64,000 bases of DNA from Myrmaecium sp. VS I D KN 1. Taxonomy: Eukaryota; Ascomycota; Dothideomycetes; Valsariales; Valsariaceae. How positions within the stretch are numbered: the first letter of the stretch is position 1; each line of letters starts with the position of its first letter. The DNA lies in assembly GCA_019775845.1 (NCBI GenBank), contig JADQAV010000010.1, positions 96,871 through 160,870 on the forward strand, written 5' to 3'. The notes below the pieces were generated by a model. That model did no database searches and was not told where the DNA came from. It was given only the letters and a program-made list of their open reading frames with translations. Below are positions 25,034 to 37,903 of the stretch, piece after piece. The position numbers were made by a program, and so were the translations under genes.

Positions 25034-26551
25034 CTAATGCGTCGCCTTAACCGCCTCCTCCTCCTTCGACACGCCGCCCGTCGTCGGCAGGCCCATGAAG
25101 ATCTTGAAGTAATCTGCGCAGATAGAAGTCGACGTCAGTTACCAGATCACTTTGCCATCGTCGCCAACTTCGCAGGACATTTATAGTCGAGTGGGGGGGG
25201 AGAGAGGAAATGGAAAGAAACCCACCATAAATCATCCACTGCAACCCCGTCAGGGTGCCGATCATGACGATGCGGACGGGCAGGCCGTTCCAGAGGCCGG
25301 CGAAGCCGATGTCGCGGTAGATGCGGCCGGTGGCGGCGCCGAAGGCCTCGCCGGGCTGGCGGCTCGCGTTCAGCTTGCTGACGAGCACGTCGGCCGGGTG
25401 CGAGACGATGGCGCAGAGGATGCCGGCGATGTAGCCGCCCGTGAAGGAGACGGCCGTCTGCGCGGCTTTCCCGTAGTCCGACTTCTTCCCCGGCAGGTAC
25501 GAGTAGATCACCTCGACCGTCTTTTCGAAGGAGGCGAATTTCATCTGTGGACGACCGAGGGTCGCTGCGTTAGCTGGATGTTTTCGGAGGAAGAGCAAAG
25601 GGGAGCGGGGAGACTGACCATGGTGTATGGGATCTGACGGCCCCAGAGCGGGTAGAGGCCTTTGTAGAGGCTGCGGGTCCATTAGCTCGCAATCCTTTCG
25701 TTCTTTCTACCTCTGCGTCCAGGGGATATCGCTTACCCGGCAGTTCCCTCCTTCGCGGTGATGGTGCTCCAGCCTTGGAAGGTCGACTTGGCGAACGGCG
25801 GGATGGTGGTCTGCATGCGGACCTTGATCGCCTCGAAGGGGCAGAGCGCCACGTCGGCGATGAGCTCGGCGGAGGCGCTGGCGGCGAGGTAGACGAGCGT
25901 CTTGTAGTCATGGGCCTTCTTCTCGCCGACCAGGTCCGCGTAGTACTTCTTGAAGAACTCGTAACCGCCGTATTTGAAGGCGCCTTGGGCCTGAGAGAGG
26001 ATTGAGTGTTAGTACACAAGAGCATTGTGCTAGAACGGTCGGCAATGCTTACCGAGTATCCGAAGAACGTGGGAGCCCAGCCGGTGTAGATGCCGCGGAA
26101 GCCCTCGGCACGGGAGATCTTGCCCCACGCTTCGAAGTTACCCTTGTACAGCTTGGAGTCGACCTGGCGGCGACATTTGACGAGGTCCAACGGCGTGACG
26201 GCCGTGTGGGTGAGGCCCTGGGCTCGATGTGAGTTTCCGATTTCACGGGAGTGTGCTTAATTAAGCGGTGGAACGGACGCAAGCCAGGAGACCGCCAAAC
26301 GTGCACGCGGCGTAGTACTTGCCCGAGTAGAGCTCGATCTTGCCGGCCTTGGCCTTGGCCTGGTCGCTGAGGTGGTCGAGCTCCTTCTTCGCGCCGTCGG
26401 CGACGCTGAACGCGGCGGCGTATGCGCCCTCGCGGGCCTGCCATTTGGTCCGCGGCGGAGCGATCCCTTCTTCGTTTTGGAGGTACTCGAAGGGCGTCGA
26501 GGGCGCGAGGGCCTCCTTCAAGGTCGTGTACGACGGCAATGCGAGCGGCAT
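25034..26551 (-). CDS. Mitochondrial phosphate carrier (SLC25 family)
   Basis: Six exons: 26551-26279, 26217-26053, 25990-25737, 25670-25619, 25544-25226 and 25113-25034; 380 residues. The frame is also open upstream to an ATG at 26746, which would add 65 residues; I chose 26551 because the length then fits fungal phosphate carriers. Three carrier signatures are visible, [16 protein letters not shown] and PADVLVSK, one per repeat, as is [19 protein letters not shown]. The phosphate-carrier marks [16 protein letters not shown] and [13 protein letters not shown] separate it from ADP/ATP and other carriers. It imports phosphate with a proton (in the yeast Pic2 type also copper) across the inner membrane. 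Intron 1 uses a weak GTCCGT donor; no alternative keeps frame. Confidence 0.92.
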
Positions 26552-27403
26552 CTCGTCAACGGATGTGGCGGGTTCGAGCTTACTTGGTGATGAGGGATCA
26601 ATGTACGGCGGGGTTGGACTGAAGTAATATACGAGAGGGATTTCTCCGTAGGATGCCGAAAAGGGCCGACGGTGACCCAGTAATTCGTGGTTGGACGAGC
26701 GACGATCACAGAATCCTTCGAAGATTCCTTTGCAGAACGTAATCAAAGGTGCCGCAAGTTGTCGAAGCGTGGAGCTGTTCTGTGCGGGAGGAAGGACGGA
26801 AGGTTGGTGGGTGAGGCGGATGCGCGGGCTGAGTGAGCTTCGGCTGTTTCAACGTCATGGCTGGGTGAGGTAAGAGGTAAGGTATGCGGCTTGGACGGTT
26901 TCAAGCAATCACAAGCGGGCAAGGCCAGCCAGGATTCGGCGTCGGATGCTCGGCACTACATGCAGTGCGCATCCGACATGCTTGTCACTTTTCCCTTGAA
27001 GATGTGAATAACTTATACCGGTAGACAAATGATCGCAATTGCATTTGAAGCTCGTCTCGGGCGCGTCGGAACTTCAGCCTCGCCCCGGCTGTCATCCCCG
27101 AGGGGAAAAAGTGGGTACCTGTTAGTTCACACCGACACTCTCCCACCAGCTGCTCATCTGCCGTCAGTAAGGTGGAAGGACCACACGGCATTTGCACATT
27201 ACCTTCTCGCGACTGACAACTCGTAAAGCGGATCTGCGCGAGAATATCGCTTGTAAAGATCATGGTGGAGGTCACTGAAGCCGTACTGGAGGCGCGTCCA
27301 TGCGGTGGTCTGGATATCATATGCCTTCAATTCGAAGGCTCAGTAGATACACAACTACGGCCTTGAACGGCCATGTAGATTACCAGACACAATGAGAAAA
27401 TAC
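26552..27403. other. Intergenic region upstream of the phosphate carrier
   Basis: The carrier promoter and leader and the 3' flank of the next minus-strand gene lie here. The carrier frame is open upstream to 26746, so part of this stretch could be coding. Nothing else is supportable. Confidence 0.45.
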
Positions 27404-28357
27404 TCAAAGGTAGCTTCCACCCGCAAAGCGTGACCCGAAATCCGAAGCACGCTTCAACATCTCATTCCGCTGAGCATGACCGATCTTTGCGCCGGAACCC
27501 ATATCCTTCTCCCAGTCGAACGCGCGCTTACTCGGATCGTCGTCTTCTTCCTTATTCTTCGAACCCCGATGCTGCTCGACGAGTGACGGACCACGGACCT
27601 TCTCCTAGACAGACTATTAGTATACTGCCACAGCAGAACCAAGTGTCCTCAAACTCACCGTATGCTCTTTGATGCGACGCGCCGTCTCCTCATCTTGCGC
27701 CTGACTCCGTGCCTTTCTGCGATCCGGCTCCGCACCTGCCTGAGCAGCAGGCGCCGCGATCCCGAGGACCTCGTTCTCCAGTCTCTTCCTCTTCTGTTCC
27801 GGTGTCTCGGTCCACATCGCTCCGATTCCTCCGCCACCTGGATTCGGCGCTCGTGCGCCCTTCCCGGTGTTGAACTTTCGCGCGCGCAGTTTCGACGGGT
27901 CCATGCGGGCGGCGAGGTCGTCTTGTTCGGGAGGCAGCATCATCCACTCGTCTCTTTGCGCCTTGGTGGAGGAGTTCGCTTCGTCTTCGGCGGGGTCTGG
28001 GAAGCTTGATGTATTGGTAGTCTGGAAGCATATTCTATTAGTTCTGAGAAATTCAAGAACGCAGGGATGGTAACATACGACTGGCATGTCGCCTGTCGGT
28101 GGCGCAGGTCCATAGTCATCATCACTATCACTACTGCTCTCCTCGTCGTCACGAGCAGCAGGTTGGGGTGGTAACTCATCTAGCGGAGCGGGTGGTGGTG
28201 CTGGACCAACCACCCTCCTCCGCTTCTCTGCATTGTCGGGGCTGCTTGATCTGTGAGGTTGAGCCTCCGGGCTTTGTTTCGCCGCAGCCTCCTCCTCAAG
28301 CTTGCGCTTCTTCTTCGCGAGGAGATGTGGTGGTAATTCGGGTCCTATCGACGACAT
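27404..28357 (-). CDS. GPALPP-motif DUF3752 protein
   Basis: Three exons: 28357-28079, 28021-27659 and 27604-27404; 280 residues. GPALPP-type motifs occur as IGPELPPHLL at the N-terminus, VGPAPPPAP near residue 50 and YGPAPPTG near residue 82. The C-terminus matches the conserved DUF3752 end: AFDWEKDM, KIGHAQRNEML and DFGSRFAGGSYL. Between lie Ser/Asp-rich and basic stretches and the block RDEWMMLPPEQDDLAARMD. This pattern is that of human GPALPP1; the molecular role is not established, though the nuclear, highly charged type suggests RNA or chromatin work (inference). Intron 1 (57 nt) is a multiple of three and stop-free, so retention would add 19 residues. It is divergent with VPS8. Confidence 0.88.
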
Positions 28358-28891
28358 TTTTTTTTGCAGCTGTGAATGGCGAAGGGCAAGGGTTCGCGAT
28401 GATGAAATGAAAGGGCGGGCGGAGCAGGACCCCCGAATGGATGGAAGCCGTGAAGGCGGGCCGCACCGGCAGAATTGCACTGGAGGGGGCAAGCTTGGAA
28501 CCTCCGCGATGAGGCCGCATACGCGAGCGGAGACACCATTCGATCGTCCGATTGTCCAGCAATTGATCGGAGTCGGCGGGAACAGGCTACAACTGGCGTA
28601 TGGGCTTCCGGGTGTGCTGTGTTGGGGGGAAACGCACGTCGCTAACACTCGTCTCCAGGCTTTTTAAGCTACGATTGCCGGAAGCTGTCAGCTCGTAGGT
28701 ACTAGCCACGCACCCACGCTAGGCACCCAGTCGAGCGCCTTTCAATCGAACCGCCGGAACGCAGCGAAGGGCTGTCAGAACGCGCCAGTGAAGCGAAGGC
28801 CTCCGGTTGCATCGAAGCCCTCCCTCGGCATCCGAGTATCCTCTTCCAGTCGTTGCGCCTCTGAAGCGATGATCAACGAGCGACGGCCCCG
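28358..28891. promoter_or_regulatory. Divergent promoter region, GPALPP-like gene and VPS8
   Basis: The start codons are 534 bases apart with no gene between. No specific operator can be named by eye. Confidence 0.4.
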
Positions 28892-31800
28892 ATGAGCTCC
28901 GTATCTGGAGAGAGCGATGTCACTGCTGACAAGGAAGACGGGGTGGCCGGCGTGGGACAGGAAGGCTTTGGGGGCTTTGAAGACCCGAGCGAGGGCATAG
29001 CGCACATGGATTCTCCGACCGCCCGGCTACGGGAGATCATTGCGGAAGAGCAAGAGGAGGTTAGCAGAACGGGTCTTGACGGATCTAACGGAGCCTCGTT
29101 CGGTGGATACAAAAACATCAAGAAGGAGGAAGCCCCGGACTCGCCCTCAGAGCTCGCATTTCGACCTTCTAAGAACCGCATCAATAGCCCCGAAGGCTCG
29201 GTTTCGACACCGGATGACACCCCATCAATACAGGTACGGCATGCATGGTGTGCGCATCTATGGTATCTGACAGACCTAGGGATCCAAGCTCTCTTCCCCC
29301 GGGAGCAGCGTACCGCCGTCCCACGCTTCGTTCTCGCGCGCCCATCCCGGAGCTTTGCGACCTTTCGAACGACGCTTCTCCGCGAGGCTTTCTCCATCCC
29401 CCCTCTCCTCACCACGGGCCGTCTCTCCAGCGTTCTTTACCCCCGCGTCTCGGCAATCGTCCCTGAGCAGCCAGTTGCTGCAACACCAGGATGAGCCGGA
29501 AACGCCCCAGCCTCCCTGGGAGGTCGTCCGTTGGACAAGATTAAAGAAGATCTCGAGCCAGGTCTTTTCTGAGATTGGGAGACGCAATTTCGGGAAGCCT
29601 ACGTGCATCACCGTTGCGGCGAATATCGTGATTGGCACATCGAAAGGCCTTATCCTCGTCTTTGACTACCAGCAAGTCCTGAAGTCAATCATTGGTCCTG
29701 GAACCAAAGCCGTTGAATGCGGCAGCGTCACTTCCCTGGCAATCTCTGCCGACCATACTACTGTTGCCGGGGGTCATGCTACTGGACATATCTTCACCTG
29801 GGAGCTTGCGAGGCCGGCAAAGCCGTTTCTACATATACCCCCCCTTGACAGAGCTCAGTTAGACAATCGACGATCTGATGGGCATGTCTCCGGCGTAGCA
29901 GTCCTTCACGTTGGGTTTCTTGGCACTCGACATACCGCGCTTGTTTCCGCGGACGACGGAGGCATGGCTTTCTCTCACCTCGCGACCCGAGGTCTGGGCG
30001 CTGTTGGCCGGACTGTGAAGACTACCCGCATTCTCGGTCGGTACCCTCTAACTCCAGGATCGATTGAAAAGCCGCGCAAGGCTAGTTCTGTTCTAGCCTT
30101 TGCGCCTTTGCCGCTGGGAAATGTTCCTCAACAAACTGACGACATGGGCCTAACTGCCATCCTGACGCCCTACCTTCTTGTCATTGTGTCCACTACGCCT
30201 ATCGCACAGACGCAGCATAAAGCGTCCAGACCGAAGGAGATCGCTCCACACAGCACCTTAAGCGGCTGTCTCGCATGGTTCCCTGCCGTGAAACTGAAGC
30301 AACAGCCTGGCACGCCACAGCAAGCGGTCTCAAAAACCAAACTCGTGTACTGTTGGTCGAATATCCTTACCATCCTCGATGTGGAGACGACGCCGGCCGA
30401 GGACAAAGACAAGCCACCGGAACTGGCATTCAAACCTCGAAGTCGGTGGAGAGGTGAAGAAGCCATCGTGGCCGTTCAATGGATCTCGAGGTCCGTTCTA
30501 GCCGTCCTGACGGTCAGTCAGCGTCTGATCATCCTGGAGGACAACACGTTGCGCATGACCGACTCCTTTGACCTGATCCACAAACATATCTTCCACCAGG
30601 ATCTTTTCTCGCATCAGTTACATGGCGTAGTGGAACAGCTGGACGAGGAGGACTCCTCCTTGCACGGGGTTGTTGCCGACGCTTTCTACATGAGTTTCAA
30701 GGCGTACAAGGGCCGATTATTTCTCCTCGGATTCAACGACGTTTCGATCGGAACGCTGTCGAACTGGGCCGACCGTCTGCTGGGGTACATGGAAGACGGC
30801 GACTTTATTGCGGCTATTGAACTTGCGACGTCTTACTACAATGGTGACACGGACAAGCTCACGGTCGGCCTACCCGAAAACGACGTGGCGCGGCATGGCA
30901 TCGTGCGAGAGAAGCTCCTGGAGATGATCTCCGCATCATTGAGGTACAGCTTTGGTCGGCTTCCAAGTCCCGTCGATGAGGAAGTGAAAGATCGCTTGAA
31001 ACAACTTGCCCAGGCCAGTTTCACTGCGTGTCTCAGTATGCGGGAGTTCGAGTTTTTATTTGAAGAGGTGTATGAAGCCTACTCCGAGAACTCTCTCGAA
31101 GGCGTTTTCTTCGAAACACTGGAACCGTACGTGTTGGATGAGGAAATCACTTCTATACCACCAGACGTGCTCAAGGACCTTATAACGTATTTCGCGGCTG
31201 CCAGAAATGCGGAGAGACTTGAGGAGATGATATGTCGTCTGAATACTATGACCATGGACATCGATCAGGTCACATCACTATGCCGCCAGCACAACCTCTA
31301 CGAAGCGTTGATTTATGTCTGGACGCAAGCATTGCATGACTACGTCACACCTCTCATCGACCTCCTGTCCTTGATCAAGGTACTCCTCACCTCAAGCACC
31401 GAAGACGAGGCGGTTCAGGATTTGTACTTGGAATCGGCGATGAAGATCTTCCCCTACCTAGCGTATACGCTGACCGGACGGACCTACCCAAGCGGGGTGC
31501 CTCTGGATAGCGAAGAGGACTATAAAGCCAAGACGGATATCTACAACTACCTGCTTGCCGGCAAGAACGTTCCCTGGCCTAAGGGTAGTAAAACCACCTT
31601 CTATACCCGCGCCGACAAGGGAGCAGAACCATCTTTTCCTTATCTCCGTTTGATACTCGCGTTCGATACCCCCAGTTTCATGAGCATGCTCAACGAGGCG
31701 TTTGAAGACAGTTTTCTGAACGGCGATCAAGGGGATGTCCAGAATGGAGATGCGCCTCTGACGAACGGCAATCATCACGGTTCCTCACTGACGCCGACTC

Positions 31801-33854
31801 GGCAATATATCATCAATCTTCTGAACGGCATCATGACTTCCGAAGACTTCAAACCGGAAGACACCATCTACTTCTACATGTTCGTGGCGAGGAACCTCCC
31901 GAAGTTCCCGCAGTACATCATCCTACCCGGAACCAGCCTGCACAATATATTAGTCGGGCTCTGCAACTACCCGACCCCGGAGGTCCAGGAGGATTGCCAG
32001 CTCAGCGTGGAATACCTGCTCTCCATCTACCACCCGGCCGACCTTCCCTCTCTTGTCCCGCTCTTCGAGAAGGCAGGCTTTCACCGGGTGCTGAAGTCCG
32101 TCTACAAGGGCTCGAAGCAGTATGCGAAGCTGCTGGAGGCCTACCTGAACGACGCGGATAATCGCGAGTCGGTATTCGACTGCATCGGTGACTGCCTGCG
32201 GCCGAGCTCCGGACTGACGAGGAAGCAAATCACGGAGGTGCATGGCGTCATCTTGGAGAATGCGAAGGAACTGGCTAGCATCGATGCGCCGCGCTTCGCC
32301 AGGACGTTGGAACACACTGCCAAAGAGATACTCACGGACGTGCTCGACAAGCTGGAGGACGAATCGGAGTCGCAGTTCTTGTTCCTGCGGCAGCTCGTGG
32401 AGCCTGAGGAAAACATTGTGAATACTTCGTTTGTGGAGGACCCTTCGTCCAAGGGATTCGCGGAGCGGTATGTGCAGCTGATGTGCCAATTCCACCGGAC
32501 GCACGTCGCAGACTTCGTGGGATTGCTGAAGTCGGGTGATCTACGGCTTGAACCAGTGCTCCCGGCGTTGGAGAAGAGCGGTGTCGTGGATGCAGAAGTC
32601 GTGCTCCTGGCGAGAGATGGCATGGTCAAGAATGCGATGGAGCGCCTCGTCAAACACCTCCACACTCTCGAAACCGCCCTCACCGGCTTGATCGAGGCAG
32701 CAGCCGAAGCACCGGATGTGGCCAACACCGAAGAAGCGGTGTCGGATCTTCTCGAGGCAGTGGATAAGTACTGCAAAGTGGGGATCTGGCTCTGTCAAGG
32801 CCAGTCTCGAACCATGCAAACGCACAAGTCCAGCGACCGCCGCCACATCCCTCCCACCTCCGATCCGGAAGCTTACCTCGAGCTTGACGAACTCCTCTGG
32901 CTCGAGCTCATTGACACCATCGTGCGTCTCACCAAAAACGTCACAGCCGCCACGCACTCCCTCGACACCGACTCGCAATCCCTCGACACCACCCATATCA
33001 CCACGTCCCTCCGCACCGCCGTCCAACAAGCCTTCAACGCCCTCCTCGCCGCCACCGCCGCGGACCCAACCCGCACCGTCCCCGGGGATCCCCCTTCGCT
33101 CAACGGCAACCACAAACCGCCCGCCACCTTCCTGCTCATCCTCCGCGCCTTCCTACGCCGCGCCGCCGCCTCCTCCCCCTCGCTCTCCGACCTGCGCCAC
33201 GTCCTGGCAGAAATCTTCTCCGCCTACGCCTTCGAGCACAGCCTACTCGCCCTCGCCACCCGCTTCCTCGACCAAGACGCCTTCGGCGCGGTCGCCACGG
33301 CCCACGCGCGCCGGCAGCAGGGCTGGCGGCCCCGCACCCCGGCCTGCGAGGCCTGCCGCAAGCGCGCCTGGGGCCCCGGCGCCGGGGCGGCAGAGATCTG
33401 GGAGGCCTGGGCGCGCAAGGAGAAGCGCGAGGCGCGGCGGAAGACGCGCGAGCGCGTCCAGCGTCGCGGCGGGGAGGAGGCGGAGCGCGTGCGGCGCGGC
33501 AAAGGCCCGGTGGAGGTCGATGAGCCTGAAGAGCTTGAGCTTGATGATGGTGGCGGTGGTGGAGAGGGCGAGGAGGGCTGGGATGAGAGTGCCCCCGGTA
33601 CGCCCGGCACGTTGGCTGGTCTGCCGGGTGCGGGTGCGGGACGCGGCGCGCCTGCGGCGTTGGTTGTGTTTGCTTGTCGCCACGTGTGGCATTTGCGCTG
33701 CTTGGAACGGGTGCGGGATGAGGCGCCGCGGCCGCCGCAGGAGGAGGAGGAGGAGGCTGGGTTTGGGCTTGGGCTTGGGCGTGGCCTGGAGGATGGGAGG
33801 CGGATGCGGAGTCAGAGGCTGGGAGGGAGGTTGAAGTGTCCGTTGTGTGCGTGA
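28892..33854 (+). CDS. VPS8: CORVET subunit Vps8
   Basis: Two exons: 28892-29233 and 29280-33854; about 1638 residues. The intron is very short (46 nt) with branch site CTGAC next to the acceptor CTAG; splicing removes a stop and joins PSIQ to GSKLSS. After a disordered N-terminus the protein enters a beta-propeller (VAANIVIGTSKGLILVFDY, TTVAGGHATGHIFTWEL). A helical solenoid with the Vps8 central region follows (DRLLGYMEDGDFIAAIELA, FYMFVARNLPKFPQYIILPG). The end is a RING-H2 zinc domain with CEAC (about 1469), CRHVWHLRC (about 1580) and CPLC (about 1634). Vps8 is the Rab5-binding subunit of the CORVET tether for early endosome fusion. An Arg/Glu-rich insert of about 100 residues splits the RING between the first and second ligand pairs. 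Confidence 0.93.
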
Positions 33855-34522
33855 GGCACGAGGGGGGGCAGGGAGGGGGGAATGAGTGGAAGGGTTAGGG
33901 ATGGGATAGGATGGGATGGATGCACGTCAGCGTTTCTTTTTCTTTTCTCCTTCTCTTTCACCATGATATTTGGATTTGCGACCGATTCTCTGTGATTATT
34001 TGACTTGTTTTTTTTTTTTTTTTTTTTTTTTTCCCCCACACCGTGTTTCCCTATTACTTTTCTTATAACCCACCCTTCTTATTTGAAGAAGAAGAATGGC
34101 TTCCTTGAACGGTCGTGTTTTTAAAGTAGTATGGAACGTGATAACCGTGATTAGCGGAAGGTGAACAAATGAATGATCAACGTTTGTTCGGGTTCTCATC
34201 CCTGCCTCTTCCTCCTCTTTATCTAATAGAGAGAAAAAAAGAAAAGAACAAGGCGATGCAAAACACCAAAGATAAGATACTAGGAACGCTTCTTATGCGT
34301 ACATGAGGTGCAGGACGACAAAAGGGAGAAAACGAAGAAGAAAAAACAAGGTCTCATACAATCCGATGCATTGCGGAACATGCCATCAGCATAGAACATG
34401 TAACATTACACCTTCTTCTCGGCCCTTATCCTACTTCAAATCTCAAACCCTAAGCCAAAAAACCCCCCACCCACTCCCTTTCCCCCTTTCCTCCCCCTCC
34501 CTCCAAACCCAACTCCTCACAC
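33855..34522. other. Convergent intergenic region with a T tract
   Basis: This lies between the 3' ends of VPS8 and SEC10. It has a run of 25 T at 34008-34032. Nothing else is supportable. Confidence 0.5.
34008..34032. repeat. Poly-T tract (25 T)
   Basis: A homopolymer of 25 T followed by CCCCC, between convergent genes. Confidence 0.9.
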
Positions 34523-37422
34523 CTACAGCCCACTCAACGCCGCCTGCACCGCCGCCGACCCCGCATCCTCGCGACGAAGAACAAAGGCGCGGAGCTCGGC
34601 GGCCTCGTGGGCGGGGGCGGCGCGGAGGCGCTCGCGCAGGGCCTCGGGCCCGATGACGAAGAGGTTGGCGACCTGGACGAGGACGTCGAGGGCGGCCGGG
34701 TCGAGGCGGTCCGGGCCGAGGGCCCAGCCGCGGACGAGGTCGACGTAGCGGGTGACGTCCTTGCTGACGACGAGCCCGCCGGCCAGGCTGACGGGGAACC
34801 GGCGGAGGTGGTCGAGCACAAGGCCGCGCAGGCCCAGGGCCAGCTCGGCCAGGAAGGCGGCCAGGTTGGCGCCGTCGAGCGCGAGCCGGGCTTGTCGTGC
34901 TACGGTCTGCTCGAGGAATTGGACGACGGCGGTGCAGGTTGGCGTTTCTTCGTCCGTGGCGAGGGAGGCGAGGGCGTGCTCGTCGTCGTTTCGAGGCCGG
35001 AAGTCTGTCTTCTTCTGCTGGGAGAGCAGCTTGGCGACCCAGGCGAGGGAGGCGTCCAGGGTGCGATGCAGAATTCCGCTCAGCTTGGCCTCGAGCGTCG
35101 TCAGCGAGACGTGCGTGCTTTTCTCGATGGCGCGGCGGATGGTGAGGTTGGGCGCGGCGAGCGGGAGGAGCATCGTTGTGATGGAGGTGTGGAGGAGGTG
35201 GAGGATGGCGATGGCGGTGCGGAGGGAAGGGAGGTAGGAGAGGTCAGGGGCTTGACGGGCGGATTCTTGGGATTGGGCGAGGTCGGAGGCGCTGTGGGAG
35301 AGATGTTAGGCCTAGATATGGGGGAACTGGTAAGATGACTTACGCGTCAAGAGCAGTCTCAAGGTAGATCTCGCCGACATGGGAGAGGAGGAGTTTGGTG
35401 AGAACTTGTACGTCTTTAGGTGTTTCGTTGCTGCCGCTGAGTTCAAGGCCGCGGCCCACGCCTTCGGCGAGCCAGCGGAGCATGCGTTTGGCGTTGGGGA
35501 GGCTCAGTTCGCCGTCGGGTTCGGTGACTTCGATGTCACGCTTATCGTGCTCGTCACCTTTGACGCCGGCTATACGAAGGAGCATCGCCTTTTGGGATGC
35601 GGGGAGGTCAGACGAGTCCAATCGCTCCATGTAAGCATCCCGGGCGGATGCAATGAGCTCCTTGCCTCTTTGGCCGAGGGATCCCAGGTACGTGGTAGGG
35701 CCTTTGCGCCTCTTGGAGTGGTAGAGGGTGAATCGGAAAAGTAGAGAGGAATAAAGCTCCTCAAGATTCTTCCTCTCCCGCTCGATATAAGATGATCCAA
35801 CGAAGTATGGGACGAAAAGGTCATCCAGTTGCTGGTCAAGCATGGCGGCTATTTGAGAAGACACAGGCTCGGGATGTTCAGTGAGGCCATGGGCCTTCAG
35901 GTCCTCAACCAAGCCGGCGATGTAGGCCCTTGACGCTTGCAGTGAGCGAAGGAAAGCTAAGGACGAGATTGAGTTTGCCGTATCAAGGACCATCTCAAGC
36001 CGTTGTTGTATCTGGGACATGTCAGCCAGTGCTCGGGATTTGGTCTCAGCTGACCTACCGATTGCTGGAAAATCCGTTGTATGAACCGCGAAAGGACCTC
36101 ATCATGATACGGGAATGCTCGTTTTATGATAAACGACTCTTCTTGGACGACAAGCTTCACCTCGTCGACTAAGTTCTGTAAGCTCGACTCCACTCCTGGG
36201 GGTTCCGTGTCCGGATCTGCCAGACGATCCCAGCTGCTCTTAAGGTCAGCCCGGTCCTCTTAAAATACTAGGGGAGGAAGGGTGCTCATACGTCTCGCGA
36301 TCTCCAGAAACCTCTTCCATGATCAATTGACTGCGGTCAATGAAAAACTGGTGTTGGTTGACGAACGATGCCATGACACTGGCGCCATCATTGAAGTCCC
36401 GTAGTGCGATTGCGCACTCCTAAAGGCCGTGATTAGCCCAACGAGCGGTCCTGGCAAACCATGGTCAAGTCCTACCCTGATGCCTTCGAAGTTTTGCCGT
36501 CGGTAGTGCTCATCGAACTGCTTCAGCAGATCCTTCTCCAGCCCTTCCAGGAACTTCTCAATGATCTCCCTCGTATTATGTTTCTCCGGTTGAGTCTTTT
36601 TTGCAATACCGTTGGGGCTCCTGGCACCATTCATGATGCTCCTCTCCGGGTTGACGCGTGTGCTGATCTTCAGCAATTGCCTTGCAATATGCGCGCAGCG
36701 GACCTTGCCATCACCGCCCCCCAGCCTCCGCACATCCTCCAGAGAAGAAAGATTACCCTTCTCGCTGACTTCCATCCAACATTGGATCAAGAACTTGGCA
36801 TCCTGTGCCCTCTGTCGCTGCCTGTCCAGCTCCTCCAGGCGCTCGCCTATCCGGACGGCAGCATTACCCCCAGTGTCCCCGTTGTCAGCGTCGGAAGTGG
36901 CGCCGTTATTCAGTGTGCTGTCAAGGTGCTGGAATGCATCTATAGCATGCTCCAGCTTCTTCCCTAGGACTTCGACGTTCTGGTTGTGTTGCGCTTCGGC
37001 ACGGCGCACGGCGCCGGACAGCTCATTCTCGTGCTGCTCGAGCTCCTCGGAAAGGCTGCTGAGCTTGGAAAGACCATGTTCGAAGGTGCGGATGAGAGGT
37101 TTGGGGTCGAAGGCAGCTAGATTGCACGGTGAGCTTTGGCCGGGAGTGATCGAGCTTCGAGCGCGGGGTGTGCTTGTATGTTGTTGCGTACCTTGCTGAC
37201 CAGCAGGGCCAGACCGACGACTCGCAGGAATGGCACTCTCGGAGAGAGCTTCAATGAAGTCCTTGATTATAAAGTCTTTACTCTGCGCGATTGTCAGCTC
37301 GGCGGAAGATCTACTGTTGTGGGCGGTCTGCGCACGGAGAAGGTGTCGAGGCTGAAGGCGGGACCCTTGGTGAGCGGGCGACTGGACAAGATGGACGCCG
37401 TGTCAGCCGCTGTGGCGGGCAT
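34523..37422 (-). CDS. SEC10: Exocyst complex component Sec10
   Basis: Seven exons: 37422-37336, 37282-37192, 37116-36476, 36419-36292, 36233-36059, 36011-35344 and 35291-34523; 852 residues, close to yeast Sec10 (871). The N-terminus reads GPAFSLDTFS then SKDFIIKDFIEALSESA across intron 1, the conserved Sec10 start. A coiled coil follows (LSKLSSLSEELEQHENELSG and VRIGERLEELDRQRQRAQDA), then the helical bundle with ECAIALRDFNDGASVMASFV and DFVVNQHQFF-like sequence. The exocyst tethers secretory vesicles to the plasma membrane at the growing hyphal tip. All junctions keep frame; exon 4 to 5 uses the acceptor AAGAGCAG, because the nearer AAG shifts frame. It is divergent with NUS1. Confidence 0.92.
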
Positions 37423-37903
37423 GATGAGGTTCCTCACTGAGGCAGCATGGGTCAGTCCGAGTGAAGGGGATCCGAGGAGGAGTATCCGTAACGATCGACG
37501 AGGTCACGGATCGCTTGGGTTCTTGCGGAGACGCGGCGGAGGTGGATGGATTCGGACGAGGGACAAGGCGACGAGGCAACGAGCTGGGTCCTTGATGTGG
37601 CTAGTATCCCCCCTCGTCGCGATTGCGCTGGCTGTGGCTGGAGCGACAGGTGTGTGCCACCGGGCGATCACCTCTGTTTCGCCGTTGGGCCTGCGTGCGA
37701 CGGCATTCGTCACTCTCCTCTATAATCTGTCCTCGTCACGGTATCTACATATACCCCCTACAGCGCCTTGCTTCCGGTCTGTTCTTTCTTCGTTTGCTCT
37801 CCTCACCATCGACCGGCTTATGATCCCACGCCGAACGTCTCGACAGCTCATCCAGCCTTCCGCCGACCGCAAGCCCCAGCCCACGATATAAACCGCGATC
37901 GCA
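37423..37903. promoter_or_regulatory. Divergent promoter region of SEC10 and NUS1
   Basis: The start codons are 481 bases apart, with no supportable gene between. Confidence 0.4.
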
